Shown here piece after piece: positions 16,965 to 25,805 of a DNA stretch of 64,000 nucleotides. The notes beneath the pieces are model-generated. The model did not search any database. It was given only the letters and a program-made list of their open reading frames with translations, and was not told where the DNA came from. How positions within the stretch are numbered: position 1 is the stretch's first letter; the number at the start of each line of letters is the position of its first letter. This stretch comes from Arthrobacter sp. Alg241-R88 (lineage in GTDB: Bacteria > Actinomycetota > Actinomycetes > Actinomycetales > Micrococcaceae): assembly GCF_900537115.1 (NCBI RefSeq), contig NZ_UNRG01000002.1, positions 673,924 through 737,923 of the forward strand. The letters are read 5' to 3'. Made by a program: the position numbers and the translations under genes.

Positions 16965-17939
16965 CTAGAGGTGCTGCCCGAACCACGCGAGGGTATCGTT
17001 CCACGCCGCCGTAGCCTGGGCTTCGTTGTAGCGGTCGCCCGTGTCGTTGTGGAAGGCATGGTCAACGCCGGGGTAGACGGTGAGCTGATGGACAACATCA
17101 GTGGCTGCGAGCGCATCCTTGAGAGCAGGCATCGCGCCCGTGATGCGCTGGTCAAGTTCGGCATATACCCCGAAAACGGCGGCCTTGATGCCGGGCACCT
17201 TGCCCAGGTCAGGGGCTGGCCCATAAAACGCCGAGGTGGCTTTTAACCCGTCCAGCTCGGTGGCCGCCTGCCACGTGATGCCGCCGCCGAAGCAGTAGCC
17301 GGTCATGGCGATGCGCCCGCCGTCCACGAAGTCCTGGGCTTTGAGATACTCCAGTGCGGCTGCGAAGTCGGCAACGTGGCGCTGGGCGCCGGCCTGGGTG
17401 AGGGCACCGGGAACAGCGTCGCGGTCCATGTTCGCAGTCCCGCCCTCCCGGCTGAGCAGGTCAAGGGCGAGGGCCGCGTAGCCAGCTTTCGCGAAGCGGC
17501 GTGCTACGTCTTCGATATGGGGTGTCAGGCCGCGGTTCTCATGGCAGATCAGCACGGCAGGGCTGCGCCCTTCCCGCTCTGGCCTGGCCAAATAGGCGCT
17601 GACTGAGGTTCCGCCGGACGGAAACTGTACGGTCGCCGTCGTCATCCCTGGCGCACCCTCGGGTACGGAAAGCGGGCTCTTCGCCCCGGGCACTGCACCG
17701 GAACCGGCAGTCCCCGCGGCCGGGGAAGTTGAAGGCTCCGGGGCGGGCATGGGGTCGGTGCTCCGCGGTACCTCACTGGGCGTGCAGCCCACCAGCAGCA
17801 TCGCCGCCGCAGCCGCCGCCATGCTGCCGGTGATGAAGGCAACCCGCCGGGTGAAGGTGCGCTGGCTCAGCGCCCCGGCACGGTAGTCGTCAAAAAATTC
17901 CTCGATCAGGTATTTCTCATACTTGCCTAGCTGGGTCAC
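16965..17939 (-). CDS. Dienelactone hydrolase family protein, exported lipoprotein-like
   Basis: A 324-residue alpha/beta hydrolase. The triad of the dienelactone hydrolase family is visible: Cys in GYCFGGG, Asp in VYAELDQR and His in GVDHAFHND, plus CHENRGL after the first strand. The N-terminus carries a conserved EKYLIEEFFDDY stretch followed by TRR and a hydrophobic segment ending LLVGC, which looks like a Tat-type lipoprotein signal, so the enzyme is probably anchored outside the membrane. A Pro/Ser/Thr-rich linker follows. Native substrate unknown. Confidence 0.88.
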   Translation of the reverse strand: MTQLGKYEKYLIEEFFDDYRAGALSQRTFTRRVAFITGSMAAAAAAMLLVGCTPSEVPRSTDPMPAPEPSTSPAAGTAGSGAVPGAKSPLSVPEGAPGMTTATVQFPSGGTSVSAYLARPEREGRSPAVLICHENRGLTPHIEDVARRFAKAGYAALALDLLSREGGTANMDRDAVPGALTQAGAQRHVADFAAALEYLKAQDFVDGGRIAMTGYCFGGGITWQAATELDGLKATSAFYGPAPDLGKVPGIKAAVFGVYAELDQRITGAMPALKDALAATDVVHQLTVYPGVDHAFHNDTGDRYNEAQATAAWNDTLAWFGQHL

Positions 17940-18221
17940 TGCGCCTCCTCGCCGGTGCCGAACATCCTCCTCCCTCCGGTCCCTCCGGGCAAGGGTTATA
18001 CGGTCACTTTTCGGATCCCTTTATCAGTTTGTGACAAACACCACGCCGGGTTGCGCGGCGCGCCTATCTCGCGAGGTCAGGCGGATGTGGCAAATGAATC
18101 TATTCCTTTGCCAAATGCGATAGGAGCACCTCGTATGTTACCCAAACGTGACAATAGGTCCCGAATCGGGCTATGGTCTTCTGGTGTCCCTCTCAGACGG
18201 GACATTCCCGTCAGTATGCCG

Positions 18222-18405
18222 AGCCCTGCCACTGACCCGGGATTCAATCGTTTCCAGCTGGCAGGGACGGGGGAACCAAGTTTCCGCGGCCTCATTCGAG
18301 GCCTTGGGGTTAAGTCGATAGCGCCTCTGTTCCGTTCGGAGTCGCTGCCGGCCGGGTATCTCCAACCCGAACCCGACAGCTCACCCCGCAGGCATGGGAG
18401 AGGCG
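18222..18405 (+). ncRNA. c-di-AMP riboswitch (ydaO-yuaA type) in the leader of the LysM gene
   Basis: The leader contains the conserved blocks of the ydaO class in the right order: ACGGGGGAACC (about 18266-18276), TTGGGGTTAAGTCG (about 18303-18316), GGGTATCTCC (about 18355-18364) and CCCGAACCCGACAGCTCACC then CCGCAGGC (about 18366-18393), followed by GGGAGAGG. In actinobacteria this riboswitch class controls secreted cell-wall hydrolases, exactly the gene found eight bases downstream. High c-di-AMP normally turns expression off. Boundaries are approximate. Confidence 0.9.
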
Positions 18406-18412
18406 ATCAACC

Positions 18413-19285
18413 GTGTCAAAAAATTCCACCACAGCCCGTCACCGCGCGACTCCGGCCCGCTCAATCGCGCTCCAGGGCTTGGCTGTCTCAGCCAAGTCAC
18501 TTGGCCGCCCGGCGCTCGCCGTAGCCGCAGCTTCCGGCATTGCCTTCGGTGTGGGCGCCCCGGCCCACGCAGGCGTCACCGGTCCGGACACCACTGAGAC
18601 CACCAACACCCAGGCTTATGCAGCGCCGGCCGCTGCAGTGGCCGCCCCCGCAGCAGCAGCTGCAGCCAACGTGCACACTGTCGTCTCCGGCGACACCCTG
18701 GGCGCCATCTCGGCCGCCAACAGTGTGGCCCTGAATGACGTTCTGTCCGCCAACGGTCTGTCGATCGACACGATCATCTTCCCCGGCGACCAGATCCAGA
18801 TCCCCGGCGCCGGCGCCGGCGCCGTTGCAGCTGCTCCGGCTCCCGCCAAGGCTGCTGCTCCGGCTCCCGTCAAGGCTGCTGCTGCTCCCGCTAACACCGG
18901 AATGAACATCTCCTACGCCTCCACGACGCCTGCTCCGGCTCCGGCAGCACCCGCTCCGGCACCGGCAGCCGCCGGCACCGGCACCGGCGCAGCCATCCTG
19001 GCGGCCGCGTACGGCCAGCTGGGCGTCCAGCAGGACTGCACCGCCATGGTGGAGAAGGCTCTCCGCTCGGTGGGCAAGGGCGTTGGCGACCTCGCCCCGG
19101 GCCAGTTCTACCAGTACGGCTCCACTGTGGGCACCCCCGCTCCCGGTGACCTGGTGATCACCGCCGGCCACGTGGGCGTCTTCGCCGGCAACGGCCAGGT
19201 TGTCAGCGGCGGCGTGGACGGTTTCAAGACCGAGGTCCACTCCATCAGCTGGCTCAGCGGCGCTTCCTTCGTCCGCGTAGCGTAG
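18413..19285 (+). CDS. Secreted LysM / NlpC-P60-like cell-wall hydrolase
   Basis: A 290-residue exported protein. Residues 1-53 form a long signal peptide ending PAHA. A LysM peptidoglycan-binding domain follows (about 87-130: HTVVSGDTLGAISAAN ... IIFPGDQIQIP), then two Ala/Pro-rich linkers. The C-terminal domain (about 195-290) has the Cys in QQDCTAMV and the His in ITAGHVGVFAG expected of an NlpC/P60 peptidase that cuts peptide cross-links in peptidoglycan. It starts at a GTG directly after the c-di-AMP riboswitch. Peptidase activity is inferred from the Cys and His; the third residue is less clear. Confidence 0.9.
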   Translation: MSKNSTTARHRATPARSIALQGLAVSAKSLGRPALAVAAASGIAFGVGAPAHAGVTGPDTTETTNTQAYAAPAAAVAAPAAAAAANVHTVVSGDTLGAISAANSVALNDVLSANGLSIDTIIFPGDQIQIPGAGAGAVAAAPAPAKAAAPAPVKAAAAPANTGMNISYASTTPAPAPAAPAPAPAAAGTGTGAAILAAAYGQLGVQQDCTAMVEKALRSVGKGVGDLAPGQFYQYGSTVGTPAPGDLVITAGHVGVFAGNGQVVSGGVDGFKTEVHSISWLSGASFVRVA

Positions 19286-19298
19286 TCACACCACCCGA

Positions 19299-19344
19299 AC
19301 AGGGGCGGCAGACGGGATTGTTCCCGGCTGCCGCCCCTGTTTTG
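19299..19344 (+). terminator. Rho-independent terminator of the LysM gene
   Basis: A 13-bp perfect stem, ACAGGGGCGGCAG and CTGCCGCCCCTGT, followed by TTTTGTT. It starts 14 bases after the stop codon of the LysM gene. Confidence 0.9.
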
Positions 19345-19417
19345 TTGCCCGGCCTCCGGCAGCCGGGCCTCCCGGCAGCCTGCCCGCAGGTGCCGTGACT
19401 GCTTAGGCCGTGGCTGC

Positions 19418-20893
19418 TTAGGTGCCGCAGAAGGTCTGGTAGCTGCCGAAGTCCTCCGGCGCTCCTTCGGCGTAGCGTTCGAGCCCCGGCCGCTCGTGGA
19501 AGGGGCTACGGACCACGTCGAGGAGTTGGGTGAAGGGATCAAGGTCTCCCTCCGTTGCTGCGGCGAGCGCTTCCTCCACCAGGTGGTTGCGCGGTATGTA
19601 GGCGGGGTTGACCCGGTCCATCATGCCGGCGTCGGGGTGCAGGGCACGCCACCGCTGCGCCCATGCGTCGAAGGCAGCCAGGTCCAGGACCATCCCCCTG
19701 GCAGGGCGTTCATTTCCCCTTGCCGCGTGGGCCAGGTTCCGGAAGAAGGACGTGTAATCGATTGGTCCATCCTTCAGGAGGGCCACGAGCCCGTCCACCA
19801 CTTCCGAGGCTTCTTCAGCCTCAGGGGTTTCCGGTGGTGCTGCTGCCAAACCGAGTTTGGTTTTCATGCCGGAGAACCAGGCGTCACTGTATTGGCGGCG
19901 GAACCTGCCGAGTGCCTCCACGGCAGGGGCCACGGCCTGTTCCTGGTCCTCGTTAAAGAGCGGCAGCATGGCCTCGGCGAGTCGGGCCAGGTTCCATTCG
20001 GCAATGACCGGCTGGTTGGCGTACGCATAGCGCCCGCCGACGTCAATGGAGCTGTAGACCGCGGCAGGATTAAAGGCGTCCATAAAGGCGCAGGGCCCAT
20101 AGTCGATGGTTTCTCCGGAGATGGTCATGTTGTCCGTGTTCATAACGCCGTGAACGAATCCCACCAGCATCCACTGCGCCACCAGCGATGCCTGGGCGGC
20201 CACCACCCTTTCGAAAAGCTCGAGGTAGGGGTTTTCTGCCTTGGCGGCATCGGGGTAGTGCCGGCTGATGGCATGGTCCGCCAGACGGCGCAGGAGGTCC
20301 AGGTTTTCGGTGGCCCTCGCGTACTGGAAGCTGCCCACCCGCAGGTGGCTGCTGGCCACCCTTGTCAGCACGGCCCCGGGAAGCATCGTGTCGCGGCGGA
20401 CCGGGCGGCCGGTGCCCACCACCGCAAGGGAACGGGTCGAGGGGATGCCGAGGGCGTGCATCGCCTCACTGACGAGGTACTCCCGCAGCATGGGTCCGAC
20501 GACGGCACGGCCGTCCCCGGCGCGGGCGAACGGCGTGCGGCCCGAACCTTTCAGGTGGACGTCCCGGAGCCTGCCCTCCGCGTCGGTCACCTCGCCAAGT
20601 AGAAGGGCGCGCCCGTCGCCCAAGAGCGGGGAGTAGCCGCCGAACTGGTGGCCGGCATACGCCTGCGCCACCGGCGTCGATCCTTCCGGAACGTGATTGC
20701 CCAGGAGGAGCCGTACGCCCTCAGGGGACCGGAGGTATTCCGGATCAAGCCCTAACTCCCTTGCCAGCCCGTCATTGAGGATGAGCAGCTTCGGCTCGGG
20801 GGCTTCCTCTGCCTGCCAGGGAACAGCGAGCTCGGACAGTTCCCTGGCGAAGCGTCCGTCAAAGGTGACAGTTGATTCTGCAGCAGCTGTCAT
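19418..20893 (-). CDS. selO: Protein adenylyltransferase SelO (YdiU family)
   Basis: A 491-residue pseudokinase-fold enzyme that transfers AMP to Ser, Thr or Tyr of target proteins, linked to oxidative stress control. Motifs: [18 protein letters not shown] (glycine-rich loop and ATP contacts), [37 protein letters not shown] (metal-binding Asn and Asp) and DAFNP. The length matches the family. The C-terminus lacks the selenocysteine/Cys tail of eukaryotic SelO, as is usual in bacteria. It lies three bases after the APC permease gene on the same strand, so the two are co-transcribed. Confidence 0.94.
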   Translation of the reverse strand: MTAAAESTVTFDGRFARELSELAVPWQAEEAPEPKLLILNDGLARELGLDPEYLRSPEGVRLLLGNHVPEGSTPVAQAYAGHQFGGYSPLLGDGRALLLGEVTDAEGRLRDVHLKGSGRTPFARAGDGRAVVGPMLREYLVSEAMHALGIPSTRSLAVVGTGRPVRRDTMLPGAVLTRVASSHLRVGSFQYARATENLDLLRRLADHAISRHYPDAAKAENPYLELFERVVAAQASLVAQWMLVGFVHGVMNTDNMTISGETIDYGPCAFMDAFNPAAVYSSIDVGGRYAYANQPVIAEWNLARLAEAMLPLFNEDQEQAVAPAVEALGRFRRQYSDAWFSGMKTKLGLAAAPPETPEAEEASEVVDGLVALLKDGPIDYTSFFRNLAHAARGNERPARGMVLDLAAFDAWAQRWRALHPDAGMMDRVNPAYIPRNHLVEEALAAATEGDLDPFTQLLDVVRSPFHERPGLERYAEGAPEDFGSYQTFCGT

Positions 20894-20896
20894 GTG

Positions 20897-22354
20897 TTAA
20901 GCCTTTCCACTTGCTTCTTTTTCAGGTTGACCCTGGTTCGTTCTCCGGTTGATCAGCCACGTGACGAACCAGAGCACAACGCCGATGGCCATCAGGCCGC
21001 CGGCAATCTGGTACTGGATGACATTCCGGCCCACCCAGGGCCCGGCCAGGAAAGCGCACAGCAGAGCGGCCACCACGGGCAGCTGCCCCGGGGAGGTGAA
21101 GAACACCTTGCGGTTGGGGTCCCGCTTGCGCCGCAGCACCACGCACGCCACGTTCACTACAGTGAACACGCACAGCAGCAGGAAGGCCGTGGTGCCCGAG
21201 AGGTTGGCCACGATGTTGCTTTCCGGATCGCTGGTCACGTACAGGATGAGTCCCAGTGCCAGGACGGTTGAGAAGACGATGCCGGCCCACGGTGTGCGGC
21301 GGACAAGCAGGACTTTCCCGAGGGCATGTGGCAGGACGCGCTGGCGCGCCATGCCGTAAATGAGGCGGCTGGCCATCAGCATGTTGATCAGCGCCGTATT
21401 GGCCACGGCAAAGACCGCGAGGAACGGGAAGATCCTGTCGATCGGGAAATCGGGTGAGCCTTTGTGGACCACTTCAAGGAGGGCTGCACCCTCGGCTTCC
21501 CGGATGTTCTCCAGTTCCGTGGGAGTCAGCACGCTGACCACGGAGACCGCGACCAGCATGTACAGGAGCACGGCTATTCCGAGGCCGGTCAGCATGGTGC
21601 GCGGGAAGATCCTTTCCGGATTCCTGGTCTCTTCAACCATGTTCACGGAATCCTCAAAGCCCACCATGGCGAAGAACGCGATGGAGGTGGCTGCGGTGAC
21701 CGCAAGGAACATCCCCTTGTCCTGGTAGTCGTTGAAGACGAAGATCTCGCCGGGGTTCCCCGTCCCCTGGGACATCACAAAGAAGCCGACGCCGATCACG
21801 ATGCACAGCGCGATCATCTCCACCAGGGTGAGCACCACATTGAACTTCACGCTCTCCCCCACGCCGCGGAGGTTGATGGCAGCGAGGAGCAGCATAAAGC
21901 CCATTGCTACCGCGGTGATGACACCCTGCCCGGGAAGTCCCATCCATCCGTTGATCTCGAACCCTCCAAACAGGTTCTGGGCGAGGACATTCGCTGAGGT
22001 GGAGGCGCTGGTGATGCCTGAACACACCACGGCAAAGGCCACCAGGAAGGTGACGAAGTGGATGCCGAACGCCTTGTGCGTATAGAGGGCGGCACCGGCA
22101 GCCTGCGGATACTGCGTGACCAGCTCCAGGTAGGAGAAGGCTGTCAGGGTGGCCACCACGAAGGCCAGCAGGAACGGCAGCCACACGATGCCGCCCACGG
22201 TTCCTGCCATGGTTCCCGTGACTGCATAGACGCCCGCACCCAGGATGTCGCCCACAATGAAGAGCAGGAGGAGCTTGGGGCCAAGGACCCGCTTGAGTTC
22301 GGGTTCCCTTCCTTCAGGAGTAGCGTCGAAGACTTCTTCGGAAGTTTTGCTCAT
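20897..22354 (-). CDS. APC family permease
   Basis: A 485-residue amino acid-polyamine-organocation transporter with about twelve transmembrane helices. The first helix carries the family's unwound-helix motif in FIVGDILGAGVYAVTG, which forms the substrate site; GFEDSVNMVEETRNPERIFPR on the cytoplasmic side is also typical. Amino acid or amine uptake is likely; the exact substrate cannot be told. Start at 22354 (MSKTSEEV) is preferred over an ATG six codons upstream. Upstream gene of the APC-selO pair. Confidence 0.9.
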   Translation of the reverse strand: MSKTSEEVFDATPEGREPELKRVLGPKLLLLFIVGDILGAGVYAVTGTMAGTVGGIVWLPFLLAFVVATLTAFSYLELVTQYPQAAGAALYTHKAFGIHFVTFLVAFAVVCSGITSASTSANVLAQNLFGGFEINGWMGLPGQGVITAVAMGFMLLLAAINLRGVGESVKFNVVLTLVEMIALCIVIGVGFFVMSQGTGNPGEIFVFNDYQDKGMFLAVTAATSIAFFAMVGFEDSVNMVEETRNPERIFPRTMLTGLGIAVLLYMLVAVSVVSVLTPTELENIREAEGAALLEVVHKGSPDFPIDRIFPFLAVFAVANTALINMLMASRLIYGMARQRVLPHALGKVLLVRRTPWAGIVFSTVLALGLILYVTSDPESNIVANLSGTTAFLLLCVFTVVNVACVVLRRKRDPNRKVFFTSPGQLPVVAALLCAFLAGPWVGRNVIQYQIAGGLMAIGVVLWFVTWLINRRTNQGQPEKEASGKA

Positions 22355-22442
22355 TGTCGACCTCCACAACACAGTGGGCGGGTAGGCCCGGGGTGCCTAC
22401 CGGATAATTCACTCTCTACCTCATGGTTGGGTTTGGCAATAA

Positions 22443-23369
22443 TCAGTCCCGCCCCCCGCCCCTCGTCAGGGTGGGGTCTTGGTGACACCGCCGCCGCTTG
22501 GGAAAGGCAATCCGTTGCAGGTCGTGGGCGGTGATGACCTTTGCCCGTGCGGCACGGGCGCCGGCCTGCGCACCCAACCCGCTGACGTCGTCGTACCGTG
22601 CCGAAAAGTGCGTCAGCACGAGGGTGTTTACCTCGCCGCCGGCGGCCAGCGCTCCTGCCTGCCCGGCTGTCAGGTGACGGTACTGGGTGGCGAGCGCGGC
22701 GTCGTCGTCGCTGAAGGTGGACTCCGCGACAAGGAGGTCGACGCCGTCCGCCAGGTCCTCCGCGCCCCTGCAGGGAGCGGTGTCCATAACGAAGGCGAAG
22801 CGCTGCCCCGGCCGGGCGACGCTGACGTCGTTAATATGGACGCCGGCCAGGGTGGTTTCGCGCTGGAGGCGTCCGACGTCGGCCCCCGTGATCCCCGCTG
22901 CGGCAAGGCGGTCGGGCAGCAGGGTGCGGCGATCCGGTTCGACCAGCCGGTAGCCGTAGGTCTCGATGCGGTGCTTCAGCGGCCGGACCTCCAGGCCTTC
23001 TGCCACAGTCCCGCTCCCGCCGTGCGGGTGAAGCCGCAGGTCTATCCCCGGCGAGCTGATGGACACCAGGGCGCGGACCACCTCCGCGCCGGACGCCGGG
23101 TAGTGCAGGTGGACGGGGTGGGCCACACCGTCCAGCGCCATGCGCGACAGCACGCCGGGCAGGCCGAAACAGTGGTCTCCGTGGACGTGGGTGAGGCAGA
23201 TGCGCGTGATCTGGGTTGCCGAGACGCCTGCAAGGATCATCTGGCGCTGGGTACCCTCGCCGGGGTCGAAAAGCAGCCCCTGGCCGTCCCAGCGAAGCAG
23301 GTAGCCGTTGTGGTTGCGGGTCCGGGTGGGAACCTGGGAGGCGGTGCCCAGGACGACGAGTTCTCGCAT
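22443..23369 (-). CDS. rnz: Ribonuclease Z
   Basis: A 308-residue metallo-beta-lactamase fold RNase that removes 3' trailers from tRNA precursors. The zinc motif is LTHVHGDHCFGLPG; further ligands appear as FVMDTAPC, the PLKHRIETYGYRL exosite region and VLTHFSARYDD near the C-terminus. Starts MRELVVLGTASQVPTRTRNHNGY, the standard N-terminus. The C-terminal tail is basic and short. The call is secure. Confidence 0.95.
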   Translation of the reverse strand: MRELVVLGTASQVPTRTRNHNGYLLRWDGQGLLFDPGEGTQRQMILAGVSATQITRICLTHVHGDHCFGLPGVLSRMALDGVAHPVHLHYPASGAEVVRALVSISSPGIDLRLHPHGGSGTVAEGLEVRPLKHRIETYGYRLVEPDRRTLLPDRLAAAGITGADVGRLQRETTLAGVHINDVSVARPGQRFAFVMDTAPCRGAEDLADGVDLLVAESTFSDDDAALATQYRHLTAGQAGALAAGGEVNTLVLTHFSARYDDVSGLGAQAGARAARAKVITAHDLQRIAFPKRRRCHQDPTLTRGGGRD

Positions 23370-23387
23370 GGTTCTAGTGGGACCAAA

Positions 23388-23419
23388 AAGCAGGTTCCGG
23401 AATGATCCGGGACCTGCTT
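23388..23419. terminator. Hairpin terminator between rnz and the small Gly-rich protein gene
   Basis: Arms AAGCAGGTTCCGG and CCGGGACCTGCTT pair with a single G-T wobble position around an AATGAT loop, with A-rich and T-bearing ends. It would end transcription of the minus-strand gene at 23444 before rnz. Confidence 0.75.
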
Positions 23420-23443
23420 GATGGTTGAGTTCAGTGTGACGGG

Positions 23444-23632
23444 TCAGCGCCGCTTGAGCATGCCCATGATTTTGCTGGCCATGCCGCCGGTGCCCGGCCG
23501 GCCGCCCATGGCGCCTGTGGTGTGGGGCGTCCGCCCTGCGGCGTTCATTCCGGTGCCGCGGACTGTTCCGCCGGTGCCGGACCTGCCTGCGAATCGTCCA
23601 GCGGCATTCCTGATCATGCTTCCCAAGTTCAT
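23444..23632 (-). CDS. Small Gly/Arg-rich hypothetical protein
   Basis: A 62-residue basic protein of low complexity: an amphipathic start MNLGSMIRNAAGRFAG, a Gly/Thr/Arg-rich middle and a basic tail MLKRR. No known domain. A strong AAGGAG site six bases before the ATG at 23632 supports translation. It is bracketed by its own terminator. It may be an RNA- or DNA-binding or membrane-surface peptide, but nothing in the sequence decides this. Confidence 0.6.
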   Translation of the reverse strand: MNLGSMIRNAAGRFAGRSGTGGTVRGTGMNAAGRTPHTTGAMGGRPGTGGMASKIMGMLKRR

Positions 23633-23754
23633 GTGAAACTCCTTCAGTTTTGATCCTGCCAACCGATATTCATCAGCCTGCTTATCATTTTAGCGTAGTT
23701 TAGATTTTCGGCTAGGGCAGGAGCCCCGCCATCTTCCTCCGCCGGCATTGGGTA

Positions 23755-24183
23755 CTAGCGCTCCATGTCATCCGGGTCGAATTCGCTGAGGGGCGAGCCG
23801 CCGAAGTTTTCCTGGTCATCGCTGGCGTCCGCTTCCGGGCCTGTGGGGTCTTCGCCGAAGTCCACATCGGCAACTGCCTCGCCCAGGGTCGGTGTGCTTG
23901 CCGGGAGTTCATCCCCGGCCCCGTCGCGGGTCGCCTTCATGTCATCGCGCAGGGTCTGGTCGCTGAGGAAATCCTCCTCCTCGCCGGAAACTTCGTCCTG
24001 CAGCAGCGGATCCTCCTGCCAGCGGTCCGGATTGTTCTCCGCGGCGCCGGGGTAGCTGTCAGGCTGGCCGCCCATAACGGGGTCCAACTCAAGGGAAGAA
24101 GCCGCACCGGGGGTCTCGTCAAGGAGCACATCGTTCTCCTCGACGATTTCAAGTTCGTCGTCAGGCAGGTTCTGTTCCGTCAT
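23755..24183 (-). CDS. Acidic hypothetical protein (DUF5709-like)
   Basis: A 142-residue very acidic, disorder-prone protein with a composition typical of actinobacterial DUF5709 proteins: repeated Glu/Asp clusters, PVMGGQPDSYPG in the middle and GSPLSEFDPDDME at the end. No catalytic motif, no membrane segment. Start at 24183 has GAGAAAGGCAT upstream, a usable ribosome site. The family link is moderate; function unknown. Confidence 0.65.
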   Translation of the reverse strand: MTEQNLPDDELEIVEENDVLLDETPGAASSLELDPVMGGQPDSYPGAAENNPDRWQEDPLLQDEVSGEEEDFLSDQTLRDDMKATRDGAGDELPASTPTLGEAVADVDFGEDPTGPEADASDDQENFGGSPLSEFDPDDMER

Positions 24184-24260
24184 GGTGATGCCTTTCTCTT
24201 CAGCGGCTTGCGGATAATAGTAAGCATACTGACGAATGGGCCGTGGTGTGAACTCCTGCC

Positions 24261-24473
24261 TCATTGCAGGAGCCACGATCCGTCCTGCGGCGGCTCAGGC
24301 TTATGGCGCAGTTTGCGGATCAGGACAAGGAAGGGCCAGGCCAGTAGTTGCAGCAGTCCGGCCGTGAGTAACAAACCGACCACCAGAACAAGAACAGGCG
24401 AGTACAGCAGGAAAACACCAACTCCGGCGGCAATGTAGCCGGCAATCAGCGCTAGAACGGCCCCAGGGTCCAC
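24261..24473 (-). CDS. Small membrane protein with two helices
   Basis: A 70-residue protein with two hydrophobic stretches (VLALIAGYIAAGVGVFLLYSP... and VLVVGLLLTAGLLQLLAWPF), followed by a basic tail (VLIRKLRHKP). The inner-side-positive rule places the C-terminus in the cytoplasm. No family recognised. AAGAGGAG lies upstream of the ATG. It may be read together with the acidic protein gene downstream. Confidence 0.6.
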   Translation of the reverse strand: MDPGAVLALIAGYIAAGVGVFLLYSPVLVLVVGLLLTAGLLQLLAWPFLVLIRKLRHKPEPPQDGSWLLQ

Positions 24474-24981
24474 GGGGACTCCTCTTTGGTTTTGTTAAGT
24501 CATGGGTTTTGTGATGAGTGCTGCGCGGCAGGCCGGAGCACGGCGGTTGGCGGAGACCTTGCCCGTTACATGCGGCTCACACCTTAAGGGGCACCGAACC
24601 GCGGAAAACCGGCAGTCAGAGGGTTCGAGCAACCGCTAAGCATCACTTCCGGAACGCTGGGGATATCCACACCCAGTCTGCAATGGTGGCCGCACACTTC
24701 CTAACGGTGACCCAAGCGTACTCTCCTCCCAGCAGGCGGGGAAGAAGCGGCGCAGGGCCGGGCAGCAGGGGTACTCAACCCCTCCGGGGCACCCTGATGC
24801 CGGCGCAAATTGGGTATCGACAAGCCGTCCCATCGGGAGCACACTATCCCTACGCTGGGCGGCCTCCCCGCGGACTCCGGCAGTTCGCGGGTATCAAAGT
24901 AAACAGGCGCCGCTATGACTGGACATCCCGCAAAGAGGCGGGACAGGGCAGCTCCCAGCGGCCGGCAATAAGGGCACCTCG
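24474..24981. other. 508-bp intergenic region without recognised feature
   Basis: Divergent upstream region between the small membrane protein gene and the polysaccharide deacetylase gene. Frames that are open here are rich in Arg/Pro/Ser and look like chance readings. The length and several short inverted repeats would allow a structured leader for the deacetylase gene, but I could not match it to a known riboswitch class. Confidence 0.4.
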
Positions 24982-25755
24982 ATGAAAAAACTACTGACTT
25001 TGCTGGCTTCCATGATTCTGGTCCTGACCCTCGGCGCTTTGGCCAGAGTTGACGGATTTGATCGCGGACTGATCAGCGTTACCTTCGACGACGGCTGGAC
25101 CAGTCAACATCAAAACGCACTGCCGATCCTGGAGAGGTACGGGATTCCGGCCACCATGTACATCATCTCGGGAGCCATCAACGATCAGCCCGAGTACATG
25201 ACGCAGGAGCAGATTCAGGACTTCGCGGGCCGGGGCGATGAGATCGCATCACACACGGTCACGCACCCGCACCTCCGCGAGCTCTCCCCCGGGCAGCTCA
25301 ATTCTGAGCTCACGGAAAGCCAGGCCACGCTGCGGCAGATGTTCGGCCCGTCGGCCGCCACCAGTTTCGCTTCCCCCTACGCCGAATACAACGATGCCAC
25401 GTTGGCGGCGATCCGACAGGTGTACTCCAACCACCGCGCCTACGACGACGACGGAACTGACAGCTCTGGTATCAACACGCGGACCAGCTACAACGCCTAC
25501 AACCTAAAGGTGAAATTCGTGGAATCCACCACCACCACGGCCACCGTCCAGGGCTGGATCGAGACGGCCAAAGCCGCTAACGCCTGGCTGATTCTCTCCT
25601 ACCACGAGGTAGGCGCGAACATTGGCGGCGGCGCCTACACCACAGACACCGCCGTACTCGACGCTGACATGAAAGCCGTCAGGGACAGCGGCCTTCAGGT
25701 GGTCACGGTAGCCCAAGGTGCAGCCGAAGTGCTGTCACAAACAGCAGGGCGCTAA
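24982..25755 (+). CDS. Polysaccharide deacetylase (NodB homology domain)
   Basis: A 257-residue exported carbohydrate esterase family 4 protein. Residues 1-22 are a signal peptide (KKLLTLLASMILVLTLGALA). Motif 1 is VTFDDGW with the catalytic and metal-binding aspartates; motif 2 is ASHTVTHPHL with both metal-binding histidines; motif 3 is FASPYAEY, a variant of RxPY in which the Arg is replaced. It would remove acetyl groups from peptidoglycan or another glycan outside the cell. Followed 50 bp later by a DUF4389 gene on the same strand. Confidence 0.9.
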   Translation: MKKLLTLLASMILVLTLGALARVDGFDRGLISVTFDDGWTSQHQNALPILERYGIPATMYIISGAINDQPEYMTQEQIQDFAGRGDEIASHTVTHPHLRELSPGQLNSELTESQATLRQMFGPSAATSFASPYAEYNDATLAAIRQVYSNHRAYDDDGTDSSGINTRTSYNAYNLKVKFVESTTTTATVQGWIETAKAANAWLILSYHEVGANIGGGAYTTDTAVLDADMKAVRDSGLQVVTVAQGAAEVLSQTAGR

Positions 25756-25805
25756 CAGGGACTTCCTACCGCAGACGCCCCGAGACAAGTAGGCGGCACA
25801 GCATC

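Noticed and set aside
24518..24981. Plus-strand frame of 155 codons before the deacetylase
   Set aside because: Arg/Gly/Ser-rich composition without domain or ribosome site, and the deacetylase has its own signal peptide start.
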